Shown here piece after piece: positions 1 through 8,500 of a DNA stretch of 64,000 nt (positions are counted from its first letter, which is position 1; every line of letters begins with the position of its first letter). Made by a program: the position numbers and the translations under genes. The notes under the pieces were generated by a model. That model saw nothing but the letters and a program-made list of their open reading frames with translations. It did no database searches and was not told where the DNA came from. The stretch is from Halolactibacillus miurensis. Lineage in GTDB: Bacteria > Bacillota > Bacilli > Bacillales > Amphibacillaceae. The stretch is taken from NCBI RefSeq assembly GCF_900116255.1, contig NZ_FPAI01000007.1, positions 1 through 64,000 of the forward strand. Direction: 5' to 3'.

Positions 1-212
1 TCTTCATCATGAATATTAACTTTAAACAATAGATCAGAAAAAACTTCCTTTAAATCTTGCGTGATAAAACTGTCTTTTTGCGGCTCAAGTGTATTTACAT
101 CAATCTGTTCAACAATATGAGCCGGTAAATAATACGTCACGAAATCCTTTGTCACATCTTTATGACGAAACGTTTCTTTAAAGCGTTTATCGTGTGGATT
201 TTGAACGTGAAT
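1..212 (-). CDS. Rpn-family PD-(D/E)XK nuclease/transposase, N-terminal part, cut by window edge
   Basis: The minus-strand frame reads NPHDKRFKETF, then KDFVTYYLP, LEPQKDSF and FSDLLFKV. These are the hallmark N-terminal segments of the Rpn/YhgA-like family (recombination-promoting nuclease, formerly putative transposase). The gene runs off the left end. No ATG, GTG or TTG is in frame between the upstream stop (TAG just beyond 219) and the conserved NPHDK motif. The only candidate start is ATT at 212-210, behind an AGTAGGT that could serve as a weak ribosome binding site. Either it starts at ATT or the gene has lost its start. The family assignment is firm; function in this cell is unknown. 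Confidence 0.75.
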   Translation of the reverse strand, partial: MHVQNPHDKRFKETFRHKDVTKDFVTYYLPAHIVEQIDVNTLEPQKDSFITQDLKEVFSDLLFKVNIHDE

Positions 213-469
213 GTTTGCTACCTACTTTCGCTATCGTTTACTTCTATCATCTTTTTAATTCTTTTTGTCATTGTTACTGTCAACAGCAATACGGTTCCTG
301 CCTAATTAGGTACCTACAGCATATAGCGTTCTGCCAGTCTCATCAAGTCAGTGAACGTCGGTTATTATCGAATTTCAAAGCCGTTTCAAGCATCTATTTA
401 ACGCGATACTCAACCTTATTTGATTTTGGAGCTCACTTTTTATGTGATTTTTTTAATAATCTATACAAA

Positions 470-506
470 AAGAACACCTTTACCCACGACAGGTAAAGAT
501 GCTCTT
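470..506 (-). terminator. Intrinsic terminator after the 67-aa gene
   Basis: On the minus strand a 15-bp stem with two or three wobbles (arms begin AAGAGCATC and end GTTCTT, loop TGTCGTG) is followed by TTTTT. It lies three bases after the stop at 509 and would end the three-gene operon 2304-509. Confidence 0.8.
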
Positions 507-508
507 GA

Positions 509-712
509 TCATTTGAATAATTTTTTCAACAGTTTAAACAGATCAAAACTCGTTTTGTTGTAGACTTTGTTGTAGGCATACTTTTTCGGGTTTCTAACCC
601 AGCCATAGCCTTTTGGCATTTTAACTTTGCCGCGATGGACGATTTGTCGTTTAATTGACGTCCGGGCGCTGAGTCGTTTTTTTAAGCTTGGTTTTCGCAT
701 GCCAAACTTCAT
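509..712 (-). CDS. Small basic protein of unknown function (67 aa)
   Basis: Very basic small protein with a PKGYGWVRNPKKYAYNKVYN core that I associate with uncharacterised small proteins of Firmicutes; no function is assigned. The start ATG follows GGAGATGAGTAA and directly abuts the stop of the RNase H-like gene, so the two are translationally linked. It is the last gene of the operon and is followed by a terminator. The charge suggests nucleic acid contact, but that is inference only. Confidence 0.65.
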   Translation of the reverse strand: MKFGMRKPSLKKRLSARTSIKRQIVHRGKVKMPKGYGWVRNPKKYAYNKVYNKTSFDLFKLLKKLFK

Positions 713-1375
713 TTACTCATCTCCTTCTATGTCACGCGTCGCATCGACAAGTGTCCCTGCGAGCGCTTGTGAGGCAAGGCGATCGGCTTGTTTATTATCC
801 TGACGGTCAATATGATGAAAGACAGGTATGAGATTTAATGATTTTAGTAAAGCTTCCACGTCATCTGCCCACTTCGCTAACGTCTCATCAAATACTGGCC
901 ACTCACCTTTTAATTGGTTAATGACTACCAAACTATCGCCATAAATCTCAATCGACTGTGGTGGGAAATCCAATTGTTTTAATTGTTCCAATCCGTGAAA
1001 CAGACTATAATATTCGGCTTCATTGACTGTTTTTGCGCTAGCTGTATCAAGATTTTTTCGCTGACTTATTTTTTTGTCACCAACATCATACGTCAACACA
1101 ACCCCAAGCCCACTCAGTTTTGACTGTTGATCAAAACTCGCATCAAAGTAAAGGGTTAAGTGATGAATGGATTGTCTATCACTTTCCTGTTCTTTTTGCA
1201 ACTGCTTTAGCGTATACACGCTATCAGATTCATCGATGGCTTGAATGTTGTGATAGCCTTTATGTGACATCAACCGCTCAAAATAAAGCACCGCTTCGTC
1301 AAGCTCACACCAATCAGACGTCATTCTAAGCGTATGATGACCAATATGATACTCATAAGTTAATGTGTAAACCAT
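713..1375 (-). CDS. RNase HI-family protein (YpeP-like)
   Basis: Residues about 1-65 form a short N-terminal domain and residues about 72-206 an RNase H fold. The four acidic catalytic positions are visible: D78 in LYFDAS, E121 in NEAEYY, D147 in YGDSL and D198 in KQADRLA. The family cleaves RNA in RNA-DNA hybrids. This type, related to B. subtilis YpeP, is a second RNase HI-like protein found in many bacilli, and its exact role is not settled. Length (220 aa) and start (two bases after the upstream stop) fit. It is the middle gene of an operon with the MBL hydrolase and the 67-aa protein. Confidence 0.85.
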   Translation of the reverse strand: MVYTLTYEYHIGHHTLRMTSDWCELDEAVLYFERLMSHKGYHNIQAIDESDSVYTLKQLQKEQESDRQSIHHLTLYFDASFDQQSKLSGLGVVLTYDVGDKKISQRKNLDTASAKTVNEAEYYSLFHGLEQLKQLDFPPQSIEIYGDSLVVINQLKGEWPVFDETLAKWADDVEALLKSLNLIPVFHHIDRQDNKQADRLASQALAGTLVDATRDIEGDE

Positions 1376-1377
1376 TG

Positions 1378-2304
1378 TTATCGCCCGCTTTTTCGGTAAT
1401 AATGGACCAATCCTTGACTTGATACGTCTAAATCATGCGTCAAATAATCAAAAATGCCTGGATCTAAAATGTAACTTTCTGTTTCAACTTTATTAAATAA
1501 CGCTTCTGCGATCCACTCTATGATTCGTTCATCAGGCTCATCCTTGTGTTTATCGTAAATCCATTCACTGATCCTGATAAACCGGTTCAACCATTCAGAT
1601 AACGAATGATACACATGATCTGGTTCATCGCTGTAACCGTAGTGACCAAAGTAAATCCGGTCCGGAGCTAATTCCCGCATCCGCTTCATCGATGTCATCA
1701 TCGCATTAGGATCAAATTGTGTCGGTGACGTTGAAGGTAAGATGAGTTCACTACCCCCAGTAAAACGCGTTGGATAGAGTGTGCCAAGTGTGTCACCAGT
1801 AAAAATACTGTTTGTTAGTGAATCATGAATCGTTAAATGATGGTTACTATGTCCGGGTGTATCATAAAACGTTAAGGTTCGGTTTTCACCAATTTTGAGT
1901 GTCTCTTTTTCTTCTACTGAACGAATACGGTTTTCTGGTACAGGTTTAATCGGATCAAATAAGGCATCAAACTGGTCGCCATAGACCGTTTTGGCACTTT
2001 CAATCAATCGGGTTGGATCAATTAAGTGGCGCAAACCACGTGGATGGACAATCACCGTCGCATTTGGTAGTGATTCGATCAATAACCCCACACCTCCCGC
2101 ATGATCTAAGTGGATATGGGTGACAATGACGTATTTTATAGATGCCCGGTCGATATTACGTCGGTCTAGTCCTTGTAGTAAAAAAGGAATCGATGGCGCA
2201 GCACTTGTTTCAATCAAAGTGGGAGCCTCACCTGGCAAATAGTAAGACGCCGTACGTTCTGGTAAATTCAAATCGAAAATATCAATCATGTCTATTTGTT
2301 TCAT
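1378..2304 (-). CDS. Metallo-beta-lactamase-fold hydrolase
   Basis: 308 aa with the binuclear metal motif HxHxDH at H63, H65, D67 and H68 (VTHIHLDHAGG), a further histidine in TPGHSNHH, an aspartate in FTGDTLG and a late histidine in YFGHYG. This pattern is the glyoxalase II/MBL hydrolase type. The C-terminal helical region (after about 215) resembles MBL proteins that act on thioesters or small esters; the substrate cannot be read. Start: ATG preceded by AAGGAAGTGACAAC. First gene of a three-gene operon. Confidence 0.88.
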   Translation of the reverse strand: MKQIDMIDIFDLNLPERTASYYLPGEAPTLIETSAAPSIPFLLQGLDRRNIDRASIKYVIVTHIHLDHAGGVGLLIESLPNATVIVHPRGLRHLIDPTRLIESAKTVYGDQFDALFDPIKPVPENRIRSVEEKETLKIGENRTLTFYDTPGHSNHHLTIHDSLTNSIFTGDTLGTLYPTRFTGGSELILPSTSPTQFDPNAMMTSMKRMRELAPDRIYFGHYGYSDEPDHVYHSLSEWLNRFIRISEWIYDKHKDEPDERIIEWIAEALFNKVETESYILDPGIFDYLTHDLDVSSQGLVHYYRKSGR

Positions 2305-2425
2305 GTTGTCACTTCCTTTATGTATGTCTTTAATGGTTACTATACCCGTTTTTTATGCAATTACACGATGAAATAGTCTACTTCTATTTAGCGCTATACT
2401 TACTTTGGACTTATAAACACGGCAT

Positions 2426-3214
2426 TCATGCCATGTACTGAATAAAATTATAAATATTTAGTAAAATTAATAAGAAGATGGTCACATTAAATACTTTTTC
2501 CACCGTTTCAATTGGTAAAAACTTCGCTAATCTTGACCCAATCACACCCCCACTTATTCCGCCAAGAACCATAAACAGAAGCATCGATAAATCCATTGTT
2601 GAGAGATTACCTGAGACAACGGTACTGACGAGGGAGGCGAGCTGACTAAAGAAAATAATGAAGATTGAATAAAATCCTGCCTTTTTTGTATCAAACGCAA
2701 ATAATAAACTTAAGATAGCAACGTTATGCGGCCCACCGCCGATATCTAAAAAAGATGCCATTAGACCTAATATTAGACCAATAATGAGCACCATCAGACG
2801 GCTCTCGATGTGAAACTGTTTAAACTGATGTTTATGATTGACATAATACAATACAAGAGAGAAGATCACAATCAACGCGCCCGTCTGCGCCATCCCAATC
2901 CAAGGCAGATGACTAAAGGTACGGAAAATCCCTTTACCAAATAATCCACCTAAAATAGAGCCAGTCGCAAGTAAAATCGCGTGATCTAACCGCATCTCTT
3001 TTAACATTCGTCGTCTCGTATACACTGACACGACAGCCATCGCAAAGACTGTTGACGCTGATAAAAAGCCAATGGTTTTTAAATCATAATGCCCTAAAAA
3101 GTCTAAGATGGGCTTAATAAGTATGCCCCCGCCAAATCCAGCAAGTGAGCCAATAATCGTCGCCCCAAGACCAATCAGTAAATAAAGTAACGCCAAACGA
3201 ATCCCTTCTTTCAC
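2426..3214 (-). CDS. TauE/SafE-family membrane exporter
   Basis: About eight hydrophobic segments in two homologous halves. The first half begins GSLAGFGGGILIKPIL and the second ASFLDIGGGPHNVAIL, the glycine-rich repeats of the sulfite exporter TauE/SafE family. Members export sulfonates, sulfite or other small anions; the substrate is unknown here. The frame opens with GTG at 3214 without a clear ribosome binding site. An in-frame TTG at 3196 sits seven bases behind AAGAAGG and may be the true start. Confidence 0.88.
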   Translation of the reverse strand: MKEGIRLALLYLLIGLGATIIGSLAGFGGGILIKPILDFLGHYDLKTIGFLSASTVFAMAVVSVYTRRRMLKEMRLDHAILLATGSILGGLFGKGIFRTFSHLPWIGMAQTGALIVIFSLVLYYVNHKHQFKQFHIESRLMVLIIGLILGLMASFLDIGGGPHNVAILSLLFAFDTKKAGFYSIFIIFFSQLASLVSTVVSGNLSTMDLSMLLFMVLGGISGGVIGSRLAKFLPIETVEKVFNVTIFLLILLNIYNFIQYMA

Positions 3215-3384
3215 TTATCGTTTACTCATTCTCTTATTAAAAGTAAACGTTTTCTCTTTTTCTATCAGTAAGTCAATTATAACACGTTCGGCTTTTCAAC
3301 AAAACCTCACATATGTTTAAGATGATAACTTAAAAGGAATTCTATGTATAAAGACAGACATTCACCACTGGAGGAGGCGTGATA

Positions 3385-3588
3385 ATGATGTTAAAAATAG
3401 GCATCCTAGTGTTATCGCTTAGCTTAACTACCGGCGGATCCGCATCTTTAGAAAGTATCGCCAAACCACACCCAACCCGTGACGTATTTTCTTATACCGA
3501 GAAGTCACTCGTTCAACTGTTACCAACACCAGAAGAACGCGTAGATGAACTTATAAGTGACATCACCTCACACATTGAGTTACTTTAA
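3385..3588 (+). CDS. Small predicted secreted peptide (67 aa), unknown
   Basis: ATG at 3385 is preceded by GGAGGAGG at seven bases spacing, so it is very likely translated. The first about 22 residues form a hydrophobic stretch ending GGSASLE, which may be a signal peptide, followed by about 45 polar residues with no motif I recognise. The gene stands alone on the plus strand between two divergent or convergent minus-strand genes. Function unknown. Confidence 0.55.
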   Translation: MMLKIGILVLSLSLTTGGSASLESIAKPHPTRDVFSYTEKSLVQLLPTPEERVDELISDITSHIELL

Positions 3589-3742
3589 AGGAAAAATGGT
3601 CCCCTTAGCGAGAAGATGCTTGCTCAGCTAAAATAAGCGGCTACACTTATTTACTTGCCATCCTCTCCGATCGGTGGACGATTTAATGTCATGTAATCGA
3701 CAGTGACCCGACTCTCACCCCATATTATATAACGAAACAAAT

Positions 3743-3781
3743 AAGCAGGCCACTGCTTAAGCCTTAAGCAATGGCCTGCTT
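3743..3781 (-). terminator. Hairpin downstream of the exonuclease gene
   Basis: Near-perfect inverted repeat AAGCAGGCCA...TGGCCTGCTT with a 17-bp arm (one mismatch) and the short loop GC. The minus-strand side is followed by a T-rich stretch. It probably ends the minus-strand gene at 3845. The segment 3590-3742 before it holds no gene I can support. Confidence 0.7.
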
Positions 3782-3844
3782 ATACTAAAAGTGAATGGCG
3801 TCATCGATTGCAGCGTAAACACTTTAACCTCTACCATCTAGGCA

Positions 3845-4732
3845 TTATAAGTAAAGGCCACGAATTTTTAATTCAAAATCATTCAATGCTTTCAATTGTA
3901 AATCTCGACGGGTGCGATTAAATAATGTCGCTACATCTAAAGCATGCACCTCTGTTAAGTCCGTTTCAATAGTGACGAGTTTCTTACTTAAATAGGCATC
4001 CGCTTCACCGGCGATTAATTTTTTCTTGTATCGATTAAACTTAGGATCAAGTTGATCAAGGGATTGATAGACCCCTTCAACGGAATCATACATTTGAATA
4101 AGCGGTAAGGCTGATTTTTCACCAATGCCATGGACACCCGGTACGTTATCGCCTTTATCACCGAGTAAGGCCTTCACATCAATCCATTGGGATGGTTTGA
4201 TCGCATATTGATTAGTAAAGACGGTTTCTGTGAACATAAGCTCCTCTTTATTTTTTGCGATAATTTGTGTCGTTTGGGCAGATAAAAGCTGAAGTAAATC
4301 ATGATCGTTACTATACATATAGCTATGACCATTAGTTTCTTGTTGCCACTTGACAGTTAAAGCGCCAATCACATCGTCAGCTTCATAAGGTGGAATGGTC
4401 AATTGTGTAAAGCCTAAATTGGTCAATAGAAAGACGAGCGATTCATATTGTTGGATGAGTGGCTCTGGCAAGGCCGCTCGGTTGGCTTTATAGGCTTGAT
4501 ACTCTTGTCGACGCGAGGTATCATCTCGTTTCACGTCCCAACAAATCGCTACATGACTGAAGTCATGTTTCTCAATCAGTTGATATAATTTTTGAATAAA
4601 TACACGAATGCCGTTCATATATAGCCCTTGACTATTGGTCGGTAACTCATCTGGTTCCTTATTGAATGCGGTCGCAAAATAGCCTCTACTTAACAGATTA
4701 AAGCCATCGATTATTAATAATTTTTCAGTCAT
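3845..4732 (-). CDS. ypcP: 5'-3' exonuclease (FEN/PolI 5'-nuclease type)
   Basis: 295 aa resembling the stand-alone 5'-3' exonuclease of bacilli (YpcP). Conserved metal-binding acids are visible in IDGFN, CWDVKR, EADDVIGAL and YSNDHDLLQ. The helix-hairpin-helix in KGDNVPGVHGIGEKSA binds DNA. The role is removal of RNA primers and flaps in Okazaki fragment processing, alongside PolI. In B. subtilis ypcP maps near ypeP, in keeping with the RNase H-like gene nearby. Start: ATG after AAGGAGCACATT. Confidence 0.9.
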   Translation of the reverse strand: MTEKLLIIDGFNLLSRGYFATAFNKEPDELPTNSQGLYMNGIRVFIQKLYQLIEKHDFSHVAICWDVKRDDTSRRQEYQAYKANRAALPEPLIQQYESLVFLLTNLGFTQLTIPPYEADDVIGALTVKWQQETNGHSYMYSNDHDLLQLLSAQTTQIIAKNKEELMFTETVFTNQYAIKPSQWIDVKALLGDKGDNVPGVHGIGEKSALPLIQMYDSVEGVYQSLDQLDPKFNRYKKKLIAGEADAYLSKKLVTIETDLTEVHALDVATLFNRTRRDLQLKALNDFELKIRGLYL

Positions 4733-4869
4733 AATGTGCTCCTTTTTAATATTCTATTAGCTATTATATCAGAGATTCACTGTTTTTTGAGAACGGTCTT
4801 TACGTTTAAAGTGATCCGTCGCTATTTTTTAAATGATTTTTAATTTTTTTAAAAGTTTTTTAAAAAAGT

Positions 4870-4894
4870 GTTTAATATTTGTTAAACCGGGAAT
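4870..4894 (+). promoter_or_regulatory. SigmaB-type promoter
   Basis: GTTTAA (4870-4875), a 13-base spacer and GGGAAT (4889-4894) fit the B. subtilis general-stress SigB consensus (GTTTAA, 12-15 bases, GGGWAW). No SigA promoter of similar quality is seen here. Transcription would start near 4902 and run into the structured RNA. Confidence 0.7.
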
Positions 4895-4901
4895 AGATAA
4901 G

Positions 4902-5395
4902 TACAAGGCAAATATACCACCCATTATGATTAAGACCTCACGTTACGAACGGTAACTCCAGCGCTTGATCAACATGGTAAGCCAATACGAAAGGTTATTA
5001 TGTTGACTTACTAAATGGTGCGGTATGAGCTGCACAGCCTTGGCGGAAAATTTGCGCAAGAACTGGCGTCAACAACTCGTCAGGAACGTAGCAATTGAGA
5101 TGACGTAACAGGAGTCAAAGAGCTATGTAAGAGAAAGTGTACGATTTTTTCGTGAAAGTGCACGTGACTAACCGTTTTAAGGCTCGTGAATCGGATGTAG
5201 TGAAGCATTTCGACAAGCAAGTGTCAGTAAGCAAGACGGTTACAAACTAAGCTTCAAGTACGACGGGTTAGCACGTCAGGAAGTAAATGTTTGGTAAGAT
5301 GAACAAGTAACAAGCAAGTCGAATAAGACAAATTTTCCGCACCGTCCCATAAGGGGGACAAAGAAAGACACGTCGATTGTGGCGTGTCTTTTCTT
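4902..5395 (+). ncRNA. Unassigned long structured RNA (about 490 nt), SigB-type promoter
   Basis: No credible ORF lies here, yet base composition is more balanced than in flanking spacers and many segments are complementary. Seen directly: hairpin GTTAC/GTAAC (4944-4957); a 14-bp stem with one bulge between 4969 and 5006; GTGC/GCAC near 5018-5034; CTGGCG/CGTCAG (5063-5083); AGTCA with TGACT (5113/5165); TAACCGT with ACGGTTA (5169/5236). The main helix pairs 5042-5053 with 5333-5344, a perfect 12-bp long-range match that closes a domain of about 300 nt. Then come hairpin GTCCC/GGGAC (5344-5359) and a terminator. I find no tmRNA, RNase P (GAGGAAAGTCC) or 6S hallmarks. It may belong to a large-RNA class I cannot recall by sequence, or be new. 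Confidence 0.65.
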
Positions 5396-5397
5396 TG
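5365..5397 (+). terminator. Intrinsic terminator of the structured RNA
   Basis: AAAGACACG, loop of about 10 bases, CGTGTCTTTT followed by CTTTG on the plus strand. It sits right after the closing helix of the RNA and sets its 3' end and strand. Confidence 0.85.
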
Positions 5398-5430
5398 TGT
5401 CTCGTCGTTTATATTTTTATTTGTTTGCAT

Positions 5431-5471
5431 TAAAAGGCCACTAGACGTTGTCATCTTGTCTAGTGGCCTAA
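5431..5471 (-). terminator. Intrinsic terminator of the amylopullulanase gene
   Basis: Minus strand: stem AGGCCACTAGAC / GTCTAGTGGCCT, then TTTTAA. It lies about 30 bases after the stop at 5502. Confidence 0.85.
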
Positions 5472-5501
5472 CATGTTTGATCATGTCTATATTAATAAAG
5501 A

Positions 5502-8500
5502 TTAGCTATTTGATGCTTCTTTTTTAAAGAGTAACACCGTCGCTGAAAGCAAGCTTAAGATAACCCCAAGCATCACGAACAGATAGATATTCGTTGCAGT
5601 TTTTGGTAACGAATCACCATTTGTTGATAATTCTTGACTCGTTTGATCACCTTCACTTGAGTCACTACCTGTTGCTGGGTCGTCAGTATTTGCATCAGAG
5701 TCATCCGCTGGCGTATCTGTCGGATCGTCTGGTGTGCCTGTTTCTGGTTCATCAACTGGTTCATCATCTACTGAAGGGTCTACTTCTGCAATGACGTAAT
5801 CACTAAAGTGATGGAGTAACACAACAACTTCTCCAGTTTCTTTATTGTAACTGTCGATTGGATAGTAAGTGAGTGTACCGTCTTCCTTCACATAAACCAC
5901 ACGAAGGTGATCGCTATTGGTAATGGCCGATGGATCAACAGTAAAACGTACTTCTACTGGCGTATCAAATGTATCATCCAATCGCTCTTCTCCAATAAAT
6001 ACTTGGAAATCATAAAGAGCCGTTAATACTCTTACACCAGTCGGTTCTTTAAAGTTAGCTTTCGACTTCTGATTCACGTGTATTGTGACAGCTTTATTCG
6101 AATCAAGCGCACGTTTTAATACGTTATCAAGCGGGAAGTTCATCATGACTAACTTATCTTTTGCCTGTATTTTTAACTGGGCTTTTTCTGGTAACTTTTT
6201 CAATACGTCTAGTGATAATTTAGCGGACGAATGATCTTTCACTACAATCACTGGTAGATTGGTTTCTTCATCAATCACCACATCATCTTCTGTGATCTCA
6301 TCTACTTCTTCATCACTATCTGTATCTTCATCATTGTCACCAGGAACATTTGAATCGTCTTCCTCACTTGGCTCACCTACACGAATAATGATCGCCGTGA
6401 GCGGATCAATCGTTAAGGATGTTGACGTCAATGTGACACCTGTTGGGTCATCAATGGCTTCGGTACCTGCTGTTTTCTGATCAACAATGACGTTTTCTGT
6501 TGTGTAATCAGTGCCAACAGAAAGTTCACGTGCGGTATCATCAGCATTTATGAAGACGTGGTAGCTTTCACCTGTTGACGCTTTTGCTTCATAGGCAATG
6601 ACTAAGTCTTGTGCTTTAATTTCTGGTGCTTCAATTAATGACACACTCTCTGCCACTTCTTCCATCGTTTCTTTACTGAACGCATCCGTTGAACGACGGA
6701 GTTTAATTAATCCGGTCGTATACGCGCGTGTTTGCGTTTGAATAGGATAGGCTTCTTCATTCGTTGCTTTCTCCCAATCAATTCGGTTAATGATATCCGT
6801 TGAATCATATGAATCATGAATAAAGTACGGATATTCAAATGGTGTCCCATCTGCTGATTCCATATACGTTGATTTATATGGGGCTTCTGCTACTGGTTCA
6901 ATATAATCTGGGTCTCTAAATTGTTTCGTCCGACCAAATTCTTGTCCGGCATGAATAAACGGTGTCCCTTGACTCGTCAGCACCATTAAGTTACCGATTC
7001 GAATCCGTTGGTGGATTTCTTCTTCAAAATCTATCGGGTCTTTTTTAATCGATTGTGCGATAACGTCATGAAGGGTTAAGTTATCATGTGCTGCGATATA
7101 AGGCACCACATCACCTGGGTCATCCGCTTCAAAGTTACCCGGATTGGCAATAATATTATTGAAAATCACATCAATATCTCTTGCCCCACCCGTTAAGAAG
7201 CGTGGCTGTCCTTCGCTACCAAACCCACTCTTCAGCTCATTTCTAAATTCATCTGAGAATGAGGCGACACTATCTGTATCTTTCATCCAGTCTTGGTCCG
7301 CTGGTTGTACGTCAGGGTCTTGATCGTCACCTGCGAATGTGCGCCAACCTTCACCAATCATGATGATATTTGGATTCAGTGCTTTTGCTTCATCATAAGC
7401 GGTTTGAATAGATTCAGCATCATGGTCCCCCATCATATCAAAGCGGAAACCATCGACTTTAAATTCATCGACCCAATATTTAATTGAATCAACTAAGACT
7501 CTGCGCGCCATTTGGTGTGTCGTCCCTAAACGCCCACCACCAAAACTTGTTTTTGCTTCGCCGTCTTTATCCATAAAATGATAGTAATTCGGCTCTAAAT
7601 CTTCAAAGATATGCACGCGTGCCGTATGGTTATAAACAACGTCTAAAATAACGCCCATATCACGGTCATGGATTTCTTTGATTAAGTTTTTAAATTCCTC
7701 GATGCGTTTGGCTGGGTCACTCGGGTCCTCTGAGTACATACCGGTCAGTGAGAAGTAACTATGTGGGTCATAACCCCAATTGTAGTTATTATCTGTGGAT
7801 GAATAATCAAGTAAGCGTTCATTTTTATTAAATTCATCGCTAAAGAAATAACTCATGACAGGTAATAGTTGAATATGTGTCACACCGAGTGATTCAATGT
7901 AATCTAACTTTTCTGAAAAGGCACTAAATGTACCAAACTCATGATCGAGTTCACCTTCTAATGACGGATCACTCGTAAAGTCACGCACGTGCACTTCATA
8001 AATAATCGCATCTTCGCGGTGATTAAACCCATCAATCGTTGCGTAGTCAAGGTCTGGACCAATCTCAGTGACATCAACAATCGCGGCTTTACCAACCGCA
8101 TCATCATGATCGTCACTGGTCCACTGCGCCATTGATTTTGCATACGGGTCAAGGGCCAAGACGCTATCATCACCACGTGTGATCTTAAAGTGATAGTAAT
8201 AACCTTTTGGACTGTCAAGTCCGGTTAAAGCTTTATCTAACGTTATGGTATATATCCCTTTATCTCCACGTGTCATCGCGTACTCACCAATCACATCGGT
8301 TGGTGTGTCTGAATCATAAAGGACAAGATCAACTGTATCAGCTGAAGGTGACCAAACCTTTATTATTGCGGATGTATCCGTTACATCTACTAAACCTAAG
8401 TCTCCGTCATAACCATAAAGGTTATCTTTTAATTTCCATCCTGCTTTTGCTTGTACCTCACGTCCTAAGTGACGCACAGTATAAGGCGCGTCTTCTGTTG

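Noticed and set aside
194-496. 100-codon plus-strand frame
   Set aside because: No ribosome site, unusual composition, and it overlaps the Rpn start and the terminator at 470-506.
4902-5397. tmRNA, RNase P RNA or 6S RNA at the structured region
   Set aside because: No tRNA-like ends, no tag ORF, no GAGGAAAGTCC core and the length and helices do not match 6S.
5254-5484. 76-codon minus-strand frame within the structured RNA
   Set aside because: No ribosome site, crosses two terminators and resembles no protein.
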